From assembly GCA_013813955.1 (NCBI GenBank), contig JACCQW010000043.1, forward strand, positions 1 to 9,848: a DNA stretch of 9,848 bases, read 5' to 3'. A model generated the notes under the pieces. That model was not told the origin of the DNA, searched no databases, and worked only from the letters and a program-made list of their open reading frames with translations. This DNA is from Solirubrobacterales bacterium. Its GTDB lineage: Bacteria; Actinomycetota; Thermoleophilia; Solirubrobacterales; Solirubrobacteraceae. Of the stretch, positions 5,336 to 9,848 are shown piece by piece. A program made the position numbers and the translations under genes. Position 1 is the stretch's first letter. The number at the start of each line of letters is the position of its first letter.

Positions 5336-6586
5336 CTAGCCCTCCGGCCCGTCCTCGATATACCCGCGCGCCTTCGCGGCCTCCATCACCCGCTCGATCC
5401 CCAGCTCGTAGGCCGCGATGCGCAGCGAGACGGCCTGCTCGGAGGCCCGCGCGCTCACCTCGCGGTAGGAGCGCCGCATGATCGTGCCGAGCTTGTCGTT
5501 GACCTCGCGCTCGTCCCAGCGGAAGTGCTGGAGGTTCTGCACCCATTCGAAGTAGGAGACGACGACGCCGCCCGCGTTGGCCAGGACGTCGGGCACGATC
5601 GTGACGCCCTTGTCGTGCAGCAGCGCGTCGGCGGCGGGCGTGGTCGGGCTGTTGGCGCCCTCGAGGATCATGCGGCAGTTCATGGACTCGGCGTTGGCGC
5701 CGTGGATCATCCCCCCGAGCGCCGCGGGGATGAACACCTCGCACTCCAGCGCGATCAGCTCGTCGGCGGTGATGACGTCGACGCCTCTGAACTCGGCGAG
5801 CTTGCCGCCGGCGCGCAGGTGCTCGTGCAGCTCGTCGCACGCGATGCCGGCCTCGCTGTGCACCGCGCCGTGGGCGTCGGAGACCCCGATGACCTTCGCG
5901 CCGAGCCCCTGCACGATCCGTCCCGCCCACCCGCCGACGTTGCCGAAGCCCTGGATGACGACGCGCGACTCCGACGGCGCGAGGCCGAGTGCCGGAGCGG
6001 CCTCGCGGAAGAGGTAGATCAGGCCGCGCCCGGTGGCCGCCTCGCGGCCGTAGGAGCCGCCGAGCGAGATCGGCTTGCCGGTGACGATCGCGGGCGTGTG
6101 GCCGTGAAGCTTGCCGTACTCGTCCATCATCCAGGCCATCACCTGGGCGTTGGTGTTGACGTCGGGCGCCGGGATGTCGCGGGTCGGGCCGAGCACCTTC
6201 TCGATCTTGTCCATGAACGAGCGGGTGATCTTCTGCAGCTCGGCCTTGGAGAGGTCGTCGACGGGGCAGTTGATGCCGCCCTTGGCTCCGCCGAAGGGGA
6301 CCCCGACGATCGCGGTCTTCCAGGTCATGAGCGAGGCGAGCGCGCGGACCTCGTCGAGGTCGACCTCGGGATGGAAGCGCACGCCGCCCTTGTACGGGCC
6401 GCGCGCGCCGTTGTGCTGGACGCGGTAGCCGGAGTAGACGTGGACCTTGCCGTCGGCCTGGCGCAGGGGGATCTGCACCTGCACCTCGCGGTAGGCAGAG
6501 CGCAGCACCGCGCGCAGGTCCTCCGGCACGTCGATGCGATCGGCCGCCAGGTCGAAGTAGTGGTTGACGATGTCGAAGTTCGACAT
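5336..6586 (-). CDS. gdhA: Glu/Leu/Phe/Val-family dehydrogenase, likely glutamate dehydrogenase
   Basis: The 416-residue protein has the standard length of hexameric glutamate dehydrogenases, which interconvert glutamate with 2-oxoglutarate and ammonium using NAD(P). The substrate domain contains K66 (PYKGGVRFHP), K90 (MTWK) and the active-site K102 (PFGGAKGG). D142 sits in PAPDVNTN. The Rossmann domain has GFGNVGG (213-219), and the C-terminal half keeps EGANSPTT and NAGGVVVSYFEW. I chose ATG at 6586 (MSNFDIV) because it gives the family length. The open frame extends upstream to 6742 into an Arg/Ala-rich stretch overlapping the previous gene and is unlike the family. A GTG at 6622 is also possible. 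No clear Shine-Dalgarno precedes the start. It lies 101 nt after the small membrane protein gene. Leucine or phenylalanine dehydrogenase is less likely on length. Confidence 0.93.
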   Translation of the reverse strand: MSNFDIVNHYFDLAADRIDVPEDLRAVLRSAYREVQVQIPLRQADGKVHVYSGYRVQHNGARGPYKGGVRFHPEVDLDEVRALASLMTWKTAIVGVPFGGAKGGINCPVDDLSKAELQKITRSFMDKIEKVLGPTRDIPAPDVNTNAQVMAWMMDEYGKLHGHTPAIVTGKPISLGGSYGREAATGRGLIYLFREAAPALGLAPSESRVVIQGFGNVGGWAGRIVQGLGAKVIGVSDAHGAVHSEAGIACDELHEHLRAGGKLAEFRGVDVITADELIALECEVFIPAALGGMIHGANAESMNCRMILEGANSPTTPAADALLHDKGVTIVPDVLANAGGVVVSYFEWVQNLQHFRWDEREVNDKLGTIMRRSYREVSARASEQAVSLRIAAYELGIERVMEAAKARGYIEDGPEG

Positions 6587-6661
6587 CTCGGCAAGGCGCG
6601 CCGGCTTGGCCCGGTTGGCCACGCGCGGGGACTTGTCGGAGTGTCGCGAGTCGCCCGCGGC

Positions 6662-6676
6662 GCCGGCGTGCCCGGC
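6662..6676 (-). other. Small hairpin between the membrane-protein gene and gdh
   Basis: Minus strand GCCGG, 5-nt loop, CCGGC, starting 11 nt after the upstream stop codon. It has five pairs, no T-run and a GC-rich background. It may be a weak terminator or chance. The rest of the 101-nt spacer shows no clear promoter or RBS. Confidence 0.2.
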
Positions 6677-6687
6677 ATGGGACACGG

Positions 6688-7128
6688 TCAGCAGGGCAGC
6701 GCCGCGTCGAGCAGCGCGTCGGAGGAGCGCAGCTCGTCGCACAGCTCGGTCAGGTCGTCCTTCGCGGCGGAGACCTCGGACTCGAGCTCGTCCACCCGCG
6801 TGGCGAGGTCCTCGTCCTCGGGCGCCGCGCCGGAGCCGTCGCCGTCGTCAGAGTCCCCGTCCCCGAGCGCCTGGGTGACCGGTCCCGGATCCTTCTCGAT
6901 CGCATCTGCGATGGACTGCGCGTCGAGCTGCGCCTCGCGCGTCTCGGCGGCCGGCGCCGGGGGGGCTGCGGTGCCCGCCGGGCCACGCGGCCCCTCGGGC
7001 CCGCGCTCGAACAGCGCAGCGACGAAGAAGATGCTCATGCCGGTGGCGATGATCGCGGTGAGCACGACGGCCGCGACGAGCGTGGAAGTGGTGATGTCCT
7101 GCGAGGGCGGCGGGGGACGCTCCGGCAC
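6688..7128 (-). CDS. Single-pass membrane protein with collagen-like and coiled-coil segments
   Basis: I do not recognise a named family for this 146-residue protein. A Pro-rich N-terminus (1-15) leads into one strong TM segment (about 16-40). A short collagen-like run GPEGPRGPAG (43-52), an Ala/Pro linker and an Asp/Gly-rich segment (about 88-97) follow. The C-terminus (about 101-140) has coiled-coil-like spacing (LATRVDELESEVSAAKDDL). There are two cysteines, C130 and C146; C146 is the last residue. No lipobox is seen. A likely topology is a short cytoplasmic N-terminus with the coiled coil outside, where the cysteines could form a disulfide, but this is inferred. GTG at 7128 lacks a Shine-Dalgarno and sits 6 nt after a TAGTCT -10 candidate, suggesting leaderless translation. 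It lies between the methyltransferase and gdh on the same strand. Confidence 0.75.
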   Translation of the reverse strand: MPERPPPPSQDITTSTLVAAVVLTAIIATGMSIFFVAALFERGPEGPRGPAGTAAPPAPAAETREAQLDAQSIADAIEKDPGPVTQALGDGDSDDGDGSGAAPEDEDLATRVDELESEVSAAKDDLTELCDELRSSDALLDAALPC

Positions 7129-7134
7129 GGTCGC

Positions 7135-7140
7135 AGACTA
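7135..7140 (-). promoter_or_regulatory. Probable -10 element of a leaderless promoter
   Basis: The minus strand reads TAGTCT, matching TANNNT, with exactly 6 nt before the GTG at 7128. Transcription would then start at the G of the start codon, which fits the absent Shine-Dalgarno. No convincing -35 is visible. Confidence 0.45.
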
Positions 7141-7161
7141 TCGCTCGGGCGGAAGCCGGGC

Positions 7162-7184
7162 CGGGATCCCGCAGGCGGCGCCTG
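7162..7184 (-). terminator. Possible weak terminator after the methyltransferase
   Basis: Right after the stop codon the minus strand has CAGGC-GCC-GCCTG (7172-7184), followed by the 10-bp palindrome CGGGATCCCG (7162-7171). Both are short, overlap a GC-rich run and lack a T-tract. Termination here would fit the separate leaderless promoter of the next gene. Confidence 0.25.
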
Positions 7185-7188
7185 ATCC

Positions 7189-8163
7189 TCAACGACCGCC
7201 GACCAGGCCGCGCAGCGCCGCGGCGGCACGGGAGCGGCGTCGCGCCGTCCGCGCGACGGGGGATGGCGCGGGCTTTGCCGGGCGTGCACGTGCCTCGCGG
7301 GACTCGATCGTCCCGAGCGCGCGAAGACTCTCGACAGCCTCGGCCAGCGGCTCTTCCTGCTCCGGCAGGCGCTCCTCGCCGCACCGGCGCGCCAGCACGC
7401 GCAGGCGCAGCGGCCTTCCCGCGGTGAAGGCGTCGAACTCGGGCGCGCGCAGGACATGCTCGATCTCGAAGCCCGCGAGGCCGAGCAGCGAGCGCAGCCC
7501 GGGAGCCGTGTAGGAGACGAGGTGCAGCTCGTTCGCTGTGTAGCCCAGCTTGCGGTGCAGGTGCACGCGCCCGAGGTCGGGGACCGACACGAAGAGCCGG
7601 CCACCGTCAACGATGGTCCCGGCGATGTCGCGCGCCGCAGCCAGCGGGTCTGCGAGGTGCTCGAGCACGTGGTGCACGATGGCGAGGTCGAAGCTCGCAT
7701 CCGAGGGCAGCGCGTCGAGCATCTCGTGACGGCGCCCCGCGATCCCTGCCAGCCGCGCCCCGGGCTCGAGGCCGAACGTCTCCCAGCCGGCGTCCTGGAG
7801 CACATCGAGCCAGGTGCCGGCGCCACAGCCGAAATCCAGGACGCGCGGCGGGCGGTCCGAAGGCAGCTCGAGGTGCGGACGCAGCAGGTCCAGCAGCCCC
7901 GAGTACCACTCGTGGCGCTGCTCGGCCCAGCTCTCCTCCTTGCTCGCGCGGGCGTCCCACCCCTCGCCGCCGGAGTAGTAGACCGCGAACATCTCCTCCG
8001 TCGGCCGGGGGACGGAGTAGGCCAGCCCGCACCGCTCGCAGCCGATCAGCGCGAGCTGCGGCTCGGGTGTCAGCCTGCCCTTGTTGCGGTAGACGTGCAG
8101 CGGTCGCAGCCGGTCCGAGCCGCAGACCAGGCAGGGCTTCCAGTTCTCGAGCAGGGGATACAT
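7189..8163 (-). CDS. Class I SAM-dependent methyltransferase with N-terminal zinc-ribbon-like motif
   Basis: The 324-residue protein starts with two CxxC pairs (C11-C14, C42-C45) likely to bind zinc. It then has a methyltransferase core: motif I VLDFGCGAGTW (108-118), an acidic strand end (GLEPG) and FDLAIVHHVLEHLADP, which fits the Methyltransf_11/23 type. This zinc-ribbon plus methyltransferase layout is common in proteins acting on small molecules, sugars or quinone-like substrates; the substrate cannot be told. The last 35 or so residues form an Arg/Ala-rich basic tail, unusual beside the core and possibly nucleic-acid or membrane contacting. ATG at 8163 has a good GGAGAGG Shine-Dalgarno. 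The start lies only 28 nt from the 3' end of tRNA-Ala(UGC), with no room for a separate standard promoter, so it is probably transcribed with the tRNA. Confidence 0.85.
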   Translation of the reverse strand: MYPLLENWKPCLVCGSDRLRPLHVYRNKGRLTPEPQLALIGCERCGLAYSVPRPTEEMFAVYYSGGEGWDARASKEESWAEQRHEWYSGLLDLLRPHLELPSDRPPRVLDFGCGAGTWLDVLQDAGWETFGLEPGARLAGIAGRRHEMLDALPSDASFDLAIVHHVLEHLADPLAAARDIAGTIVDGGRLFVSVPDLGRVHLHRKLGYTANELHLVSYTAPGLRSLLGLAGFEIEHVLRAPEFDAFTAGRPLRLRVLARRCGEERLPEQEEPLAEAVESLRALGTIESREARARPAKPAPSPVARTARRRSRAAAALRGLVGGR

Positions 8164-8170
8164 CGTGCGA

Positions 8171-8177
8171 CCTCTCC
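8171..8177 (-). promoter_or_regulatory. Ribosome binding site of the methyltransferase
   Basis: The minus strand reads GGAGAGG, 7 nt before the ATG at 8163. It lies within the 28-nt spacer after tRNA-Ala(UGC), so it would stay on the mRNA after tRNA 3' processing. It supports the chosen start. Confidence 0.65.
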
Positions 8178-8191
8178 GCGTTCGGTGGTGA

Positions 8192-8263
8192 TGGAGGCGG
8201 GGGGAATCGAACCCCCAACTCGGCGTTGCAAACGCCGCGTGTTCCCGTTAGCACCACGCCCCC
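8192..8263 (-). tRNA. tRNA-Ala (anticodon UGC) with unusual D-arm
   Basis: The 72-nt cloverleaf has acceptor GGGGGCG paired with CGCCTCC, including the alanine-specific G3-U70 pair, and A73. The anticodon stem is CGGCG/CGCCG with loop TTTGCAA, anticodon TGC, reading GCA and other GCN codons by wobble. The variable loop is AGTT and the T-arm GGGGG-TTCGATT-CCCCC. The D-arm is odd: GTGC faces ACAC, giving a C13-A22 mismatch, and position 14 is T instead of the near-universal A. G18-G19 and A21 are kept. CCA is not encoded. A Cys reading (GCA) is excluded by the loop register and by G3-U70. The intact stems argue for a functional gene rather than a decayed one. Confidence 0.92.
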
Positions 8264-8274
8264 TGGGTCGTCAG

Positions 8275-8280
8275 AACTCT
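8275..8280 (-). promoter_or_regulatory. Probable -10 element of tRNA-Ala(UGC)
   Basis: The minus strand reads TAGAGT, 11 nt before the mature tRNA 5' end, the same spacing as TACACT at the other tRNA-Ala. This promoter would also drive the methyltransferase gene behind the tRNA. No good -35 is seen. Confidence 0.45.
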
Positions 8281-8318
8281 AGATAGTCGCCCGCGCGGTC
8301 GTAGAGGCGCGCGTGCCC

Positions 8319-8324
8319 TAGAGT
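8319..8324 (+). promoter_or_regulatory. Probable -10 element of the SDR gene
   Basis: The plus strand reads TAGAGT, 12 nt before the GTG at 8337, predicting a 5' leader of only about 5-6 nt. That fits the missing Shine-Dalgarno. With the minus-strand TAGAGT at 8275-8280 it forms an inverted pair (ACTCTAG ... CTAGAGT), consistent with back-to-back promoters. Confidence 0.4.
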
Positions 8325-8336
8325 CCCGCCGGCACT

Positions 8337-9170
8337 GTGAGCCTCCCCGCGCCCGATCCCCTCTGCACCGTGCTGATCACCGGCGCGTCGTCGGGGATCG
8401 GTGAGCAGCTCGCGCGCCAGCTCGCGGCTGCCGGCCACGGCCTCACGCTGGTCGCCCGCCGTCAGGAGCGCCTGGAGCGCCTCGCCGCCGAGCTGCGCAC
8501 GCAGCACGACGTGGAGGTCGCCGTGCACGCCGCGGACCTCGGCGACGCCGCGGCGCGCGCGAAGCTCGTGGCGACGCTCGACGCGTCGGGGCGCTTCGTC
8601 GCCGGTGTGTGCAACAACGCCGGCTTCGGCTCCTTCGGCGACTTCGCCGAGCTGCCGCTGGAGCGCGAGACCGAGATGGTGCGCGTCAACGTCCTCGCCG
8701 TCCACGAGCTGACCGGCGCGTTCCTGCGGCCGATGATCGAGCGCGGCGAGGGCGCGATCCTCAACGTCGCCTCCACCGCGGCCTTCCAGCCGCTGCCGAC
8801 CGCGGCGACCTACGCGGCCACCAAGGCCTTCGTGCTGGCCTTCAGCGAGGCGCTGCACGCCGAGCTGGCGGGCACCGGGGTGTCGTGCACGGCGCTGTGC
8901 CCGGGCCCCGTGCCCACCGAGTTCGGCGAGAACGCGGGCGCCACCCGCCGCGAGGCGCAGCTGCCGGACCTCTTCTTCACCAAGCCCGAGCAGGTGGCCC
9001 GCGAGGCGATCGCGGGCATGCGCAAGGGCAAGCGGTCGGTCATCCCCGGCCTGGGCAACCGTGGCTCGGCTTTCGGCGGGCGCTACGTGCCCCGCACCCT
9101 GCTGCTGCCGATCGCACGGCGGCTCGGGGGCCGCGCCTTCGGACCCGGGCCCGGCGAGCCCGGGTCCTAG
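8337..9170 (+). CDS. Short-chain dehydrogenase/reductase (DltE/COG0300-like)
   Basis: The 277-residue protein is an NAD(P)-dependent classical-type SDR. The cofactor motif is TGASSGIG (15-22), with VARRQERL after the second strand. The structural motif NNAG is at 93-96. The catalytic Ser-Tyr-Lys are S146, Y159 and K163, followed by CPGPVPTEF. The Arg-rich VARR suggests NADP(H) preference. The C-terminal segment (about 225-277) is basic and ends in a Gly/Pro tail coded by the junction hairpin. Substrate is unknown; relatives act on acyl, steroid-like or keto compounds. GTG at 8337 has no Shine-Dalgarno and a -10 candidate 12 nt upstream, so near-leaderless expression is likely. The neighbour is an acyl-CoA dehydrogenase on the opposite strand, so a shared lipid pathway is possible but not shown. 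Confidence 0.92.
   Translation: MSLPAPDPLCTVLITGASSGIGEQLARQLAAAGHGLTLVARRQERLERLAAELRTQHDVEVAVHAADLGDAAARAKLVATLDASGRFVAGVCNNAGFGSFGDFAELPLERETEMVRVNVLAVHELTGAFLRPMIERGEGAILNVASTAAFQPLPTAATYAATKAFVLAFSEALHAELAGTGVSCTALCPGPVPTEFGENAGATRREAQLPDLFFTKPEQVAREAIAGMRKGKRSVIPGLGNRGSAFGGRYVPRTLLLPIARRLGGRAFGPGPGEPGS
9141..9167 (+). terminator. Coding-embedded hairpin at the SDR/acyl-CoA dehydrogenase junction
   Basis: GGACCCGGG, 9-nt loop, CCCGGGTCC: nine perfect pairs ending at the base before the SDR stop TAG. It codes the Gly/Pro tail of the SDR and overlaps the first base of the shared CTAG. There is no T-tract on either strand. The symmetrical stem could act on both convergent transcripts. Compare the hairpin at 5293-5322 at the other tail-to-tail junction. 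Confidence 0.45.
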
Positions 9171-9848
9171 GCCGCCGCCAGCAGCTCCCCGGCGACGCGG
9201 TCGGTCGCGGCGCCGATCCCGCCGAGCAGCCGCCGCGAAAGCTGTGCGCGGCGGAAGAACAGCGGGGCGTCATGCTCCCAGGTCGCGCCGATCCCGCCAT
9301 GCACGGAGATCATCGCGCGCCCGGCGTAGTCGAGCGCATGGCCCGCCGCGGCGCGCGCGGCGCTTGCGGCCAGCGGGAACTCCTCGCGGGCGTCCTGGTA
9401 GGCCCAGCCGGCGTAGACCAGCAGCGAGTAGGCGTTCTCGCGTAGGCGCAGCACCTCGACCAGGCCGTGCTTGACCGCCTGGTAGGAGCCGATCGCCCGC
9501 CCGAACGTGAAGCGCTCCTTGGCGTACTCGACCGAGACGGCCAGCGCGGTCTCCACCGCGCCGAGCGACTCGGCGGCCAGCAGCGCCTGCTGCAGATACC
9601 AGGCGCCCGAGAGCTGGTCGGCGCCGATGGCGTCGAGGATCGCACCCGGCGCGCCCTCGAAGGTCACATGCCCGAGCATGCGGGTCGCGTCGTAGCGCAT
9701 GAGCGCCTCGACACCGATGCCCTCGCCCGAGCCGGCGGTGGCCACGGCGACCGGGGTGCCGTCCTCGCGCGTGGCGGCCACGACGAAGCCATCGGCGCCC
9801 GGCGCGTCCGGCACCCAGCACGCGGTGCCGGTCAGCCTGCCGTCGGGG
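9167..9848 (-). CDS. Acyl-CoA dehydrogenase family protein, C-terminal part (5' end cut by window edge)
   Basis: About 226 residues are visible, running off the right edge. They begin with DGRLTGTACWVPDAPGAD, typical of the end of the acyl-CoA dehydrogenase middle beta domain. The C-terminal helical domain follows with YAKERFTFGRAIGSYQAVKH (the RxxFGRxIxxxQ FAD-contact pattern) and VHGGIGATWEHDAPLFFRRA. The family oxidises acyl-CoA thioesters at C2-C3 with FAD. The HGGIGATWEH ending is common in actinobacterial FadE proteins, some of which are subunits of heterotetramers in which one subunit lacks the catalytic Glu. I cannot place the catalytic residue in the visible part, so this may be a catalytic or partner subunit. 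The stop TAG overlaps the SDR stop within CTAG. A start codon inside the window would cut a conserved strand and is rejected. Confidence 0.9.
   Translation of the reverse strand, partial: PDGRLTGTACWVPDAPGADGFVVAATREDGTPVAVATAGSGEGIGVEALMRYDATRMLGHVTFEGAPGAILDAIGADQLSGAWYLQQALLAAESLGAVETALAVSVEYAKERFTFGRAIGSYQAVKHGLVEVLRLRENAYSLLVYAGWAYQDAREEFPLAASAARAAAGHALDYAGRAMISVHGGIGATWEHDAPLFFRRAQLSRRLLGGIGAATDRVAGELLAAA

Noticed and set aside
6587..6742. N-terminal extension of the glutamate dehydrogenase
   Set aside because: The extension overlaps the preceding gene, is Arg/Ala-rich and does not match the family. ATG at 6586 gives normal length.
5084..7513. Plus-strand open frame of 809 codons, the longest in the window
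   Set aside because: It runs antisense to gdh and the membrane-protein gene and over the phzF-like 3' end. Its product is low-complexity His/Arg/Asp-rich with no domain, as expected of stop-poor GC-rich shadow frames.
8192..8263. Reading the second tRNA as tRNA-Cys (GCA)
   Set aside because: With a 5-bp anticodon stem the 7-nt loop places TGC at positions 34-36, and the G3-U70 pair is the alanine identity element.

Overview
The window is a GC-rich, gene-dense bacterial chromosome segment. The gene set (a KaiC homologue outside cyanobacteria, a membrane GGDEF protein, glutamate dehydrogenase, an acyl-CoA dehydrogenase), frequent GTG starts and probable leaderless promoters fit a high-GC actinobacterium. 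Thermoleophilia/Solirubrobacterales is my best guess, by inference only. There are nine protein genes, two of them cut by the window edges, and two tRNA-Ala genes. No insertion sequence, CRISPR array, rRNA or phage gene is visible. No stretch longer than 300 bases lacks a gene; the longest is the 237-nt kaiC leader.

Left part (1-1859): on the minus strand, tRNA-Ala(CGC) is followed by a 237-nt spacer with five successive inverted repeats and then a two-domain KaiC ATPase that runs off the left edge. The KaiC keeps both Walker A motifs and both catalytic Glu pairs, but has Ala-Ala where cyanobacterial KaiC carries its two phosphorylation sites.

Middle-left (1860-5331), plus strand: a membrane sensor diguanylate cyclase (TM, extracytoplasmic region, TM, HAMP, GAF-like, GGDEF), an acidic, repeat-bearing protein of unknown function, and a PhzF-family isomerase-like enzyme. 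These are closely spaced (14 and 5 nt) and probably form one operon.

Middle-right (5336-8263), minus strand: tRNA-Ala(UGC), a class I SAM methyltransferase starting only 28 nt after the tRNA, a single-pass membrane protein with a collagen-like stretch and coiled coil, and an NAD(P)-dependent glutamate dehydrogenase. The phzF-like gene and gdh meet tail to tail with a 4-nt gap.

Right part (8337-9848): an SDR oxidoreductase on the plus strand meets an acyl-CoA dehydrogenase (cut by the right edge) tail to tail. Their stop codons share one CTAG palindrome. Both tail-to-tail junctions carry a strong hairpin inside the last codons of the plus-strand gene, with no T-tract.

I see no obvious new defence or biosynthetic system. 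The most unusual elements are the non-phosphorylatable KaiC with its structured leader, and the terminator-like hairpins embedded in coding sequence at convergent junctions.
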